Assembly (NCBI GenBank): GCA_022360095.1
Contig: JAKSDK010000710.1
Coordinates: forward strand, 1 to 64,000
Direction of reading: 5' to 3'
Source: Phycisphaerales bacterium
Lineage (GTDB): Bacteria; Planctomycetota; Phycisphaerae; UBA1845; UTPLA1
DNA length: 64,000 bases
Every line of letters begins with the position of its first letter. Positions within the stretch are counted from its first letter, which is position 1. The position numbers and the translations under genes were made by a program. Below are positions 28,181 through 36,658 of this stretch, in pieces. Under the pieces are notes generated by a model. It made no database searches, was not told where the DNA came from, and saw only the letters and a list, made by a program, of their open reading frames with translations.

Positions 28181-28495
28181 ATGACGATCAAGACAAGTCC
28201 CATCGAACGGCGCAGAGAAACCCGCCTGGAATCTGACGACATCATTCGTTGGAAGCGCCCCGGACACATTGAAGACCATAAGGCCTGGACGATTGATCAA
28301 TCCCCCTCAGGTTACGGCTTCATGGCTCGCAAGGACAACGCACCGGCAATCGGCGAATACATCAATATTCGCCGCTACGACAACGATCGTTGGGATATCT
28401 TCGAAGAGCCGTTCCGTGTCGCTCGAACGGAGTTCGTCACCGATCAGTTGGTGCTCGTCGGCTGCGTTCAGGACGAACCAATGCAACTCCCGTAG
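28181..28495 (+). CDS. PilZ-domain-like protein
   Basis: A 104-residue protein with a ribosome binding site GAGGAG. It has the two marks of a c-di-GMP-binding PilZ domain: an N-terminal arginine motif (RRRETR) and a D-x-S-x-x-G motif (DQSPSGYGFM), followed by beta-strand-rich sequence. It could be an effector for c-di-GMP made by enzymes such as the GGDEF protein at 2071. Binding is inferred from motif only. Confidence 0.7.
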   Translation: MTIKTSPIERRRETRLESDDIIRWKRPGHIEDHKAWTIDQSPSGYGFMARKDNAPAIGEYINIRRYDNDRWDIFEEPFRVARTEFVTDQLVLVGCVQDEPMQLP

Positions 28496-28524
28496 ACCCG
28501 TTACTTACACAAACATCCAACGAA

Positions 28525-28603
28525 GGGTGCCATGCCCAAGCGCAGCGCGGGCATGTTGGTCCCTATACGGTTCATGGCCGCGCTGCGCTTGGCCATCCCA
28601 CCC
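28525..28603. repeat. long imperfect palindrome, REP-like or bidirectional terminator
   Basis: A 23-nt arm at 28532-28554 (ATGCCCAAGCGCAGCGCGGG, then CAT) is inverted at 28574-28596 with two mismatches and a 19-nt loop. Partial complementarity continues in the GGGTG and CACCC flanks. It lies between the convergent PilZ and oxidoreductase genes, where a dispersed palindromic repeat or a shared terminator would fit. No second copy is seen in the window. Confidence 0.6.
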
Positions 28604-28627
28604 CCACAGCTTATTCAATTTTCCCAG

Positions 28628-30880
28628 TCAGCAAGCATTCAATGCTCGCCGATGAGCGCCGCTCACCGGCAGGCTCACACGGCCGCCGTCGCGTGATTCA
28701 AGACCTGTCTGAGGGAGAACTTCAATCGATATGGACTTAAAAGCGGGGGTCTTCGATTCCGGATCGACCGTCTTCGGCACAAGCACGTTCGCTTCCGGGT
28801 AATACATCAGGGCATTGCCCGCTCGTATGTCGAACTCGCGAACGAGGAGATTTCGCATCGACCCGGCTTCACTCTTGACCGTCACGCGCTGATCGACCGC
28901 CAGTCCGAGCCGCTGAATGTCCGCTCGATTCAAAAGAATGACGTCACGCCGATCCTGACCACGGTAGATGTCCTCTTCTTCGTAAACAACCGTATTGAAC
29001 TGTCCCTCCGAACGCACGGTCATGAGCCGTAAGGACCGGTCGTCCCCAGGTCGATGTGGAATCGAATGCACCCGGAAACGCGCCTTGCCCGATGGTGTCG
29101 GAAAGGTCGGCGTGTGGAACGTACGGCCGCTGATCTGAAATTCCTCCCGTGTCCGATCGATCTCACCGATCTTCTCGAAGCCGGGGACGACGTCCGCGAT
29201 CATGCCTCGGATCGTGTGATATTGCTCCATCGACTGCCAATCGACGGGACCGTCATCCGTCAACACCGCTCGGGCGACGGCGGCAATGACCGACACTTCG
29301 CTCCGCGGACCGGCGTGCCTGGGTCGGCCGCCGTCACTCAAACGAACGTAATTGAACATCGACTCCTGTGTCGTTTTCTGCGGTTCCTCGTCTCTGGCCA
29401 GCGCCGGTAACACGAGGGTTTCCCGACCTCGTCCCCATGCGTGGCCGGTATTCAAAGTCGTGCTCATGTAGACGACCTGATCCACGTTTCGCAGCGCCCG
29501 TTCGACAAACTCGGCGTCGGGATTCGAGCCATACAGGTTTCCGCCCAGACACCAACCGAAGCGCATCCGACCGTTCTCAGCCGCCTCCATGCAACCCATC
29601 GTGTCGAACCCCTCGAACGTCGGAAGCCTGAACCCGTGGTTTGATTCCAAACGCTCGAAGATCGCATCCTTGAGCTTCGGCGTAACTCCGACCGAACCGA
29701 TGCCCTGCACATTGCTGTGCCCTCGGATCGGAAGAAGCCCTGCACACGGTCTTCCCACCATCCCGCGCATCAGTGCCAGGTTAACAATGGTCTGAACATT
29801 ACCAACGCCGTGGGCATGATGCGTGATCCCCATCGTCCACGAAAATACGACGTTCTTCGCATGGATGTAAAGCTCGGCGATTCTCTCCAGCTCGGACCGC
29901 TTGATCCCGCTGCTCGTCTCGATCGCCTCCCAAGAGGTCGTCTCAAGATGCCTCCTGAAGTCCTCCCAACCCTCGGTCGCCCCGGCGACGAATTCTTGTT
30001 CGATCGCCCCCCGTTCCAACACCAGCTTTGCCAGCCCGGTCAGCAACGCAATGTCCCCTCCGATGTGCGGTTGCACATACATGCTCGCGATTTCGCTGCC
30101 GAAAAGCAGACTGCGAACGTCGGAAGGGACGCGGAAATTGACCAGGCCCGTTTCCCTCACCGGATTGATGACGACGATTTGACCGCCCCGCCGTCGAATG
30201 TTGGCCATTGTCCGCATCAGCCGCGGATGGTTCGAGGCTGGATTCCCGCCAATGAGAAACAGAAGGTCGGCATTCTCGACGTCCTCCAACACCACGGTCG
30301 CCGTCCCGCTTCCGAGTGACCCGGTGAGACCGACGCCACTGGCCTGATGACAGTAATAGGAACAATTGTTGACGTGGTTCGTGCCATAAAGTCGAGCGAA
30401 TAACTGCAGCAGGAAACCCGCTTCGTTCGATGAACGTCCGCTGACGTAGAAGAATGCCTCTTCAGGGGATGTGAGCTTGAGTCTCTCCGCCACTCGGCGC
30501 AGGGCGTCGTCCCACTCGATGAGTCGATAGCGATCGTCTTCCGGCCCCGCGTACATCGGCTGGACAATGCGGCCGCACGACTCAAGCTCTCGCGGTGTCA
30601 GCGAGCGGAGTTCGGCAAAGCCGTATTTCCTGAAAAACTCCGCCCGAATTCCATCCTGCATGTCTGCCGCCAATGCCTGAAGCGATTTCTTGCAGACTTC
30701 GGGCCAACGTCCCTGTTCATTCCGCATCCCCCCGCGCTGCCCCCCCATTCCCAGTGCACAGGTCTTGCAGGCGTTTTTTGACCGGAGGGTACGCCACAAG
30801 CGAAGCCAACCGACGCGATCGGCAATATCAAGTGCATATTTGACCGCCGGCCAACCACCGCCGCTTTTTTGTCGTCGCAT
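28628..30880 (-). CDS. FdhF/YdeP-family molybdopterin oxidoreductase
   Basis: A 750-residue cytosolic molybdopterin enzyme of the YdeP group, related to formate dehydrogenase alpha subunits. The N-terminus has CKTCALGMGG (C38, C41) plus C63. The molybdenum ligand position reads Y-Y-C177-H178-Q, so cysteine is used, not selenocysteine. Pterin-binding blocks include LFLIGGNPASNHPR, WTMGITHHAHG and GRSSNEAGF. The C-terminal 130 residues form the molydopterin-dinucleotide domain. E. coli YdeP is linked to acid resistance; the substrate is unknown. It is a single gene with no electron-transfer partner adjacent. Confidence 0.9.
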   Translation of the reverse strand: MRRQKSGGGWPAVKYALDIADRVGWLRLWRTLRSKNACKTCALGMGGQRGGMRNEQGRWPEVCKKSLQALAADMQDGIRAEFFRKYGFAELRSLTPRELESCGRIVQPMYAGPEDDRYRLIEWDDALRRVAERLKLTSPEEAFFYVSGRSSNEAGFLLQLFARLYGTNHVNNCSYYCHQASGVGLTGSLGSGTATVVLEDVENADLLFLIGGNPASNHPRLMRTMANIRRRGGQIVVINPVRETGLVNFRVPSDVRSLLFGSEIASMYVQPHIGGDIALLTGLAKLVLERGAIEQEFVAGATEGWEDFRRHLETTSWEAIETSSGIKRSELERIAELYIHAKNVVFSWTMGITHHAHGVGNVQTIVNLALMRGMVGRPCAGLLPIRGHSNVQGIGSVGVTPKLKDAIFERLESNHGFRLPTFEGFDTMGCMEAAENGRMRFGWCLGGNLYGSNPDAEFVERALRNVDQVVYMSTTLNTGHAWGRGRETLVLPALARDEEPQKTTQESMFNYVRLSDGGRPRHAGPRSEVSVIAAVARAVLTDDGPVDWQSMEQYHTIRGMIADVVPGFEKIGEIDRTREEFQISGRTFHTPTFPTPSGKARFRVHSIPHRPGDDRSLRLMTVRSEGQFNTVVYEEEDIYRGQDRRDVILLNRADIQRLGLAVDQRVTVKSEAGSMRNLLVREFDIRAGNALMYYPEANVLVPKTVDPESKTPAFKSISIEVLPQTGLESRDGGRVSLPVSGAHRRALNAC

Positions 30881-30977
30881 GCCTCACCTCATCGGCGCGG
30901 CATTGTACCAGGAAAGCGAAACACGGGAAAAAAGAGGGAAACGGAAACAGAAAGTGCAGTGAAGATGCCTCGTCGTG

Positions 30978-31005
30978 TCGGGGCGACGGTCTCGGGGCGA
31001 CGGTC
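30978..31005. repeat. 14-bp perfect tandem duplication
   Basis: TCGGGGCGACGGTC occurs twice head to tail at 30978-30991 and 30992-31005, upstream of the structured intergenic element. It could be recent slippage or part of a regulatory region. Confidence 0.8.
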
Positions 31006-31008
31006 GCG

Positions 31009-31247
31009 AGCGCAAAAAAACGGTTGGCGCTCTTTTCCTCCCGCCCTCGATCAGGAACGGATTTGCATCCGTTCCCGAACTAAGGGGGTGGCGGCCCCGA
31101 CATCCAGGGCTGGCCCATGGTTCCCAGATATAACCCCAGCTGCCGGGGCCGCCGCGTCAAGGGGCGCAGGAAAGAGCTTCCCAACCAAGTCTAAGACGGA
31201 AAAAAACCTGACTGCGCTCATCCGTCCGGCAAAATTTTTGCTTTTTT
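31009..31247 (+). ncRNA. candidate structured RNA, strand tentative
   Basis: This gene-free stretch contains a series of stable hairpins. GAGCGC near 31009 can pair with GCGCTC near 31027. GGAACGGAT (31054-31062) pairs with ATCCGTTCC (31067-31075) over a 4-nt loop. GGCGGCCCCG (31090-31099) pairs with CGGGGCCGCC (31144-31153), enclosing a smaller GCTGG/CCAGC stem. GCAAAA (31229-31234) pairs with TTTTGC (31236-31241) and is followed by TTTTTT, a terminator-like end on the plus strand. I could not match it to 6S, SRP, RNase P or tmRNA. The arrangement suggests a small RNA of about 200 nt. Confidence 0.35.
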
Positions 31248-31306
31248 GGTGCAGAAATGCTTTTGAAGGTTGATTGGGCTGATTATTAGGGTTTTGAGCC
31301 CGTTAT

Positions 31307-32881
31307 TCATTCGATGATTTCGCAAGGAAGTCGGAAAGTCGCGCTTGGAAAACGTGCTCGAAACTCCGTTTCAAGAACGCTGCCGCGGCGGATGAACACA
31401 AAACGCGGCCGTGCCGCAGCGTCCCGAGGTCGCGTCCATCTCGGACAATCGACCCACCAATAACCCTCGACGAAGTCAGCCTTGTCCAAATGCCGAGCCC
31501 AAGCGGTCCGAACGTTGTTCATGATGAAATCGGGACGCCGGCTGAGGACGTAGTTGAAATCGGTCCGACCAAAAGGTGGTGAAGGACGCCCGTTTCGGGC
31601 GATGTGCTCGTCGGTCAGTCCCGCCATGTCGAGGACACGGATTTGATCAGCGTGATAACTCAAACGCCCGAGCACGTCCGTCGCCGCCAATAGACCGGCC
31701 GCTTCACTCGAAGCATTCAGGGCCGCCGCAAGTTCGGCGTCCGGATTGCGACTGACGACCGGTCTTCGCCACTGAAATTGACCGGCGGCACAATACAAAA
31801 CGGCAGCCGCGAAGACGACTCGACAGGGAGCCTCCCAGCCGGAACGACCCCGTTCTCGAAGCCACGCCAGGACATCAGACATCCCCCAAACGACGAGCAC
31901 GGTCGTCATCGGCAAATACGGGGTCAGCAAACGAAATGAGGTCATCCAATCACCGAAATTGTAAACGGCCACGGCAACGCCCATCGCCGAAGTACCGAGC
32001 ATAAAGACCGCTATCCAGCGATGTTGGACACTCCGCGCGGCCGGGACCAAAGCGATCAAAAGCCAGAAACCGAAAGTGTACCGGATGTAGTCGCCGACAT
32101 ATCGGATACCGTCGTCATTGAATAGGAGTCCGGGCCAGCCGGTCAAATCGGTCTTTCGCAGCAGCGGCAGCATCACACTCTTGGCCTGCACGCTGTTGGG
32201 CATCCAATGCCCAAAATAGCCGAGACGAAAGACCACCAGACTCGTAAAGATCAGAAGACACGGGAACGTGAGCTTCAGCACGTCGCGCCAACGATGATGA
32301 CGGCCACGAATCAAAACCAGCGAGAACACCGCAATGACCCAGACGCCCAACCCTTCAGGTCGAGTGATCGCGCCCAGGCCGATCAGGAGCGAGGCACAGC
32401 CTGGACGGTTTCTTGCAGCACACGTCACTGCCGCCGTGATCAAGAGTGTATAGAGACCGGTTTCGAGACCGGCCATGGCAGATCCGCAAAGGGCGGTGGA
32501 TGCAGACAGAATGACCGCGACGGCAAGCGCGGCACGATTCGAGTTCGTGAGTCGTCGAGCCAGATAGACGGCCACGAGAACCGAGCCCATCAGAGCCGTT
32601 ACGCCAAGAGCCCTGGTCCATGAGACAGGCTCCAGTTGCCACAGCAGCCCGGCGGCGGTCAGCAGCACCCAAAGAAAGTTGGAATACCCCTCGACGTGCT
32701 CACCCGGATTAAATGCAAGCCCGTAACCATCGACGAGATTCCTGGCGTAACGATAGGAGATAAAGGCATCGTCCACGACGATCCGGGGCAGCCAGACAAC
32801 ATGAGCGGCGACGAGCGCACAGGAAAAGATGAAGATAAGGCCGAGTCGGTGCCGTTGAGATCGCGTTAGCTCATGCTGCAT
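31307..32881 (-). CDS. GT-C type polytopic membrane glycosyltransferase-like protein
   Basis: About 524 residues from the ATG at 32881; longer starts at 32905 and 32950 are possible. There are about ten membrane segments. The first extracytoplasmic loop has V-V-D-D-A-F-I-S-Y-R-Y-A-R followed by NPGEHVEGYSNFLW. This block is shared with polyprenyl-phosphate-dependent arabinofuranosyltransferases such as mycobacterial AftB and related GT-C enzymes. The C-terminal 150 residues are soluble and extracytoplasmic. It probably adds a sugar to an envelope glycan. The specificity cannot be read. Confidence 0.7.
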   Translation of the reverse strand: MQHELTRSQRHRLGLIFIFSCALVAAHVVWLPRIVVDDAFISYRYARNLVDGYGLAFNPGEHVEGYSNFLWVLLTAAGLLWQLEPVSWTRALGVTALMGSVLVAVYLARRLTNSNRAALAVAVILSASTALCGSAMAGLETGLYTLLITAAVTCAARNRPGCASLLIGLGAITRPEGLGVWVIAVFSLVLIRGRHHRWRDVLKLTFPCLLIFTSLVVFRLGYFGHWMPNSVQAKSVMLPLLRKTDLTGWPGLLFNDDGIRYVGDYIRYTFGFWLLIALVPAARSVQHRWIAVFMLGTSAMGVAVAVYNFGDWMTSFRLLTPYLPMTTVLVVWGMSDVLAWLRERGRSGWEAPCRVVFAAAVLYCAAGQFQWRRPVVSRNPDAELAAALNASSEAAGLLAATDVLGRLSYHADQIRVLDMAGLTDEHIARNGRPSPPFGRTDFNYVLSRRPDFIMNNVRTAWARHLDKADFVEGYWWVDCPRWTRPRDAAARPRFVFIRRGSVLETEFRARFPSATFRLPCEIIE

Positions 32882-33073
32882 TTTCGTTTTGGTACCCTCT
32901 CTGACCATATCGGTCCACAGACGAGGAGACTGGATGAGGTAATCGTACAACCGGGTCCGATAGGATGATGGGCTCCTTTTTCTTGGGCTATACCGCCGGG
33001 GCTTCGCCGACTACACTTGTCAGAAGCGATCGATTCCAGGTCTTTCGTGTGAATCCATGATTGCACCACAGAT

Positions 33074-34258
33074 ATGACAGACTATTCAGAACGAGAACCA
33101 ACGATCATCACCAAACCGGGGGAGCTTGAAGACCTGTGCGGGCGACTCAAGGACACCGGCTGGTTCGCATTCGACACGGAGTTCGTTGGAGAAGACCAGT
33201 ATCGCCCGGAGGTCTGCCTGATCCAGGCGGCGACGGATGAATATTGCGCCCTGATCGACCCCCTGAACGGCCTGGACGCCCATCCTTTCTGGGAGCTTAT
33301 TTCCGACGAGCACTTGCTTGTCATCGTGCATTCGGGAAACGAAGACATCAGTCAATGCTGGAAGGAGATCGGCCAGGCTCCAAGAAACGTTTTCGACCTT
33401 CAGATCGCCGCAGGCATCGTGGGACTCGGATACCCCATGAGTCTGAGCAGACTGGCCAAGACGACCACCGGCCGCAAAATCCACAAATCGCAGACCTTGA
33501 CGGACTGGCGCCAACGCCCGCTTACGGACGATCAGGTTAAGTATGCGGTGGAGGATGTCGCCTGTTTGCGTCCGATTTACAAAAAGATAAACAAGAAGCT
33601 GGTTGAGCTGGATCGCCAAACGTGGGTCCAGGAAGAATGCGACGCCATGTGCATCGCCGCCGGCACCGAGGACAACGAAACCCAAAAGCTCAAACGGCTG
33701 AAAGGCTGCGGCTCTTTATCAGGCCGCGAATTGGCCATCGCACATGCCCTGCTCGATGTTCGCGACGAACTCGCGCAGCAGTACAGCCGCCCGGTCCGCA
33801 GCATACTGAAGGATCACCTGCTCGTGGAGATCGCGCGGCGCGGCTGGACGAGCGTGAAACGAATTCAAACGTTAAGGGGCCTCAATCTCGGCGGAGCCGC
33901 CGTCAAGCGTCTGGTCGAAGCCGTCGAAGCGGGCAAGCAGCTTCCACCCGAAGCGTGGCCCGAACTTCCGACACAGGAAGACACTGCTCAGGAAGAAATC
34001 CTGATCTCTCTGATCACGTCCGTGCTCCGCGATTATTGCCATCGCAATCAACTCGCGTATTCTCTTGTCAGCAAGAAACAGGATCTTCGCAGCCTGGTTC
34101 GCAGCTACACGCGCCCGGAAGTCGCGGAAGAGGACCACGCTCTGAAGACAGGGTGGCGGAAAGCAGTCCTGGGAGACCTGCTCGATAAAATCCTCCGAGG
34201 GGAATGCGGCGTGCGTGTCTCGAACAGGGACGCTCATTGGGGATTGTCCGTCGAGTGA
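33074..34258 (+). CDS. rnd: ribonuclease D
   Basis: A 394-residue 3'-5' exoribonuclease that trims tRNA and other stable RNAs. The DEDDy catalytic set is visible: D34 and E36 (FDTEF), D91 (HSGNEDIS), Y157 and D161 (KYAVEDV). An HRDC domain follows at about 210-290 (RELAIAHALLDVRDELA), and the rest resembles a second HRDC. Full length for the family. The start ATG is at 33074. Confidence 0.92.
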   Translation: MTDYSEREPTIITKPGELEDLCGRLKDTGWFAFDTEFVGEDQYRPEVCLIQAATDEYCALIDPLNGLDAHPFWELISDEHLLVIVHSGNEDISQCWKEIGQAPRNVFDLQIAAGIVGLGYPMSLSRLAKTTTGRKIHKSQTLTDWRQRPLTDDQVKYAVEDVACLRPIYKKINKKLVELDRQTWVQEECDAMCIAAGTEDNETQKLKRLKGCGSLSGRELAIAHALLDVRDELAQQYSRPVRSILKDHLLVEIARRGWTSVKRIQTLRGLNLGGAAVKRLVEAVEAGKQLPPEAWPELPTQEDTAQEEILISLITSVLRDYCHRNQLAYSLVSKKQDLRSLVRSYTRPEVAEEDHALKTGWRKAVLGDLLDKILRGECGVRVSNRDAHWGLSVE

Positions 34259-34416
34259 TATTGGCGCGCACGCAAGTCGCCGTGTCACATCAGGTAACAC
34301 CGATCGCCCCCGAGCAACTCGGCCATGCCTTGTCCCTGCCGGCGATCTACAAGTCGCTACGTTCGAAAGACGATAGAATTGGAAGAGATTAAGGAAGAGT
34401 CCGGTGGTTTGATCCA

Positions 34417-35106
34417 ATGCCGCAGTCACTGCTGAGTATCCAAGAAGTCGCCGCAAGCCTGCATGTTTCCACTCGAGAGGTGGTGCGGATGGCGGAGCAG
34501 CAAATCCTCCCGGCGACCAAGGTCCGAGGTGTCTGGCAGTTCAGAGCCGGCGAGGTCTGGAACTGGATCGAAGAGAACCTCCATGTCCTGCCCGAACGTC
34601 GCCGAAAAGACAGGCATCCCGAAACCAAAGGTGAACTGCTGATCTCGACGACCTTGCTGGAATCAGCCGTCGCTGTCGATCTCGCCGCCAAGACAAAACC
34701 TTCGGTGATCCGCGAGCTGGCCGGCCTGGCCGCCGTCGTCGATCCCTATGTGGATGCCGGCGCGATGGCCGAGGTGTTACTCGAAAGAGAAAAGCAGGGA
34801 TCCACCGCCTTACAAGATGGCGTGGCGGTTCCGCATCCTTCAAGACCGTTGTATTCAGAAGGTTGCATCCTCGCGGCGGCGCGCACGACCGGCGGCATCG
34901 CCTTCGGTGAACCGGGCGGCGGGCTGACGGACCTCTTCTTTCTTGTTTGTTGCCCGAACCAAACCGATCATCTTCTCTTTCTCGGCCGCTTGTGCCGCCT
35001 ATTGATCGACAAGACGCTTCGCGATGAACTTCGTGATGCGGAAGACTCGCGGGAATTCATCGAAACGATCCAAAAGGCCGAGGAGAGGCTTTGCGAGGTG
35101 GGCTAG
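34417..35106 (+). CDS. HTH-EIIA (PtsN-like) fusion protein
   Basis: A 229-residue protein joining a DNA-binding module to a PTS EIIA domain. Residues 5-55 are a MerR/excisionase-like helix-turn-helix (SIQEVAASLHVSTREVVRM then GVWQFRAGEVWNWI). Residues 75-225 are a fructose/nitrogen-type EIIA domain with the phospho-acceptor H140 in GVAVPHPSRP. EIIA-Ntr proteins relay phosphorylation state to transcription and ion transport. Here the sensor may bind DNA directly. No PTS EI or HPr gene is in the window. Confidence 0.85.
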   Translation: MPQSLLSIQEVAASLHVSTREVVRMAEQQILPATKVRGVWQFRAGEVWNWIEENLHVLPERRRKDRHPETKGELLISTTLLESAVAVDLAAKTKPSVIRELAGLAAVVDPYVDAGAMAEVLLEREKQGSTALQDGVAVPHPSRPLYSEGCILAAARTTGGIAFGEPGGGLTDLFFLVCCPNQTDHLLFLGRLCRLLIDKTLRDELRDAEDSREFIETIQKAEERLCEVG

Positions 35107-35361
35107 CCCGCAGCAGACGTCGATCGTCGAAGAAATTTATACGCTTATATAAATAAAATTGAAGACCCAAACAAAACCGGCATCGAAACATCAAGATCAG
35201 CCTTGAAAATATCAAGCGGATGTGCATTCCCGCATTGCCGGAAATACTTGACCTTTCTCCCAGCGACCTCTAGGATAGCCCAATCATCGAAAGCCGCTTC
35301 CATGCACTGTTCCCGCTGACGTGTGGTTTCCCGGCCCTGCTTCAAGTACCGGAGTAGCAAC

Positions 35362-36243
35362 GTGACGCTCTTTACACGCAAGGACCAGCGCGACGCCAAA
35401 GAGGCCGTCGCAACATTTCGAAAAGCTGCGGAGCTTAACCGCAATGATCCCTACGTCCGGGGAAGCATCCTCCTCCTGCCGGCCTACGGCCAGGCCGTCA
35501 TGACGGGCGATCTGCATGGACATCTAAAGAATCTGGAGAAGCTCAAGAAATACGCGATGCTCAATCGCGCTCATGCGCGTCACGTGATCCTGCACGAAAT
35601 GATCCACGCCGAACTGTCCACGCCTGCCGACGTCGACCATTCTCATGAGCTGCTTCTGGAGGCGGCATCCTACAAGTGCGAATTTCCCGACCAGGTTCAT
35701 TTTCTCCAGTCGAACCACGAGTTGTCTCAACTCACCGGCTATCTCATCGCGAAGAACGGACGAATCGTCATTCAGGATTTCAACCATGCCGTGGCAAAGG
35801 CGTATGGAGCCGGGGCGTCAGGCGACGTCCTGTCTGCAATTAACGACTTCATTGCGTCTTTCCCTTTGGCAATTCGGACGGAAAACCGAGTCTGGCTTTC
35901 ACATTCCCTCCCGAATGTGCATGACATGGACGAATTCGACGTCGGCGTATTCGAACGCGAACTCACCCTGGAGACCCTGAAAGAAAATCGCACCGTCTTC
36001 CATCTTGTCTGGGGCCGTCGTCACACCCAGGCGCATATCGACGCCCTGGCGGAGCTGCTGGATGTGGACGTCTTTATCACCGGACATCAACCGCAGGAAA
36101 CGGGCTTTACCCATCTCTTTGATCGCCTGATCATTCTTGCCAGCGACCACAACCATGGCTCTTTTCTCCCGTTCGATCTCGCAAAACGGCATTCGGCGAA
36201 AGACCTGGTTACGAATATTCGGAAATTTGTCGAAGTCGTCTAA
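35362..36243 (+). CDS. metallophosphoesterase
   Basis: A 293-residue calcineurin-like phosphoesterase. I choose GTG at 35362 because GGAG lies 8 nt upstream; the track-length start at 35323 lacks one. Metal-binding motifs are TGDLHGHL near residue 48, SNHE near 118 and a late histidine pair, GHQPQE and DHNHGS. The diversity of the family prevents a substrate call; serine/threonine phosphatase or nucleotide hydrolase are options. Single gene. Confidence 0.8.
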   Translation: MTLFTRKDQRDAKEAVATFRKAAELNRNDPYVRGSILLLPAYGQAVMTGDLHGHLKNLEKLKKYAMLNRAHARHVILHEMIHAELSTPADVDHSHELLLEAASYKCEFPDQVHFLQSNHELSQLTGYLIAKNGRIVIQDFNHAVAKAYGAGASGDVLSAINDFIASFPLAIRTENRVWLSHSLPNVHDMDEFDVGVFERELTLETLKENRTVFHLVWGRRHTQAHIDALAELLDVDVFITGHQPQETGFTHLFDRLIILASDHNHGSFLPFDLAKRHSAKDLVTNIRKFVEVV

Positions 36244-36256
36244 TTCCGGTGGCCAT

Positions 36257-36544
36257 TTATTTCAGGCAGGAATTCAAAAGTCGATCAAGCGCTTTCGTGT
36301 AATAGTCGGCAATCAATTTCTTACAGCTGCCGATTTTCTGCTTGATGACGTAACCCTCGCTGCCCAATTCGACATGAACGCCAACTTCCTGAAGCATGTT
36401 CAAATCACGGAAGACCGTGCGGCGGGACGTCCCCAGTTTCTTGATCAATTGTTGAACCGATACTCCTTTTCCAGCATTGAGAGTTCGACAGAGTTTCACC
36501 AGCCGCCTCAATTGGCTCCCATCAACCGCCAGGAATTGCACCAT
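36257..36544 (-). CDS. small HTH transcriptional regulator
   Basis: A 95-residue protein from the ATG at 36544, which has GAGAGGA upstream; an upstream ATG at 36574 is less likely. It is almost entirely an HTH_11/DeoR-like winged helix (GVSVQQLIKKLGTSRRTVFRDLNML followed by a wing strand). It lacks the WYL or sugar-binding domain usually attached, so it may act through dimerisation alone. Targets are unknown. It is convergent with the phosphoesterase gene. Confidence 0.75.
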   Translation of the reverse strand: MVQFLAVDGSQLRRLVKLCRTLNAGKGVSVQQLIKKLGTSRRTVFRDLNMLQEVGVHVELGSEGYVIKQKIGSCKKLIADYYTKALDRLLNSCLK

Positions 36545-36658
36545 GTAATCCTCTCCAGAATTCCGTTTGCCCAAACACCTGCTAATCGAACAGATCGCGA
36601 ATCATACAGGATATCGACATTCATGTCATGTCGAAATCAGACGTCCGTCCAGCTTACA

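Larger units (their letters stand above)
30881..31306. other. 426-base gene-free region
   Basis: This region lies between the YdeP-type gene and the membrane glycosyltransferase gene. It holds the 14-bp duplication and the hairpin series listed separately. Short frames here are arginine-rich or low complexity and do not look coding. Confidence 0.6.

Noticed and set aside
28628..30880. Possible selenocysteine in the FdhF-like oxidoreductase
   Set aside because: The molybdenum-ligand position is encoded as cysteine (YYCHQ) and the frame has no internal TGA.
30881..31306. Known housekeeping RNA (6S, SRP, RNase P, tmRNA)
   Set aside because: The conserved cores of these RNAs could not be found on either strand; only a generic candidate ncRNA is reported.
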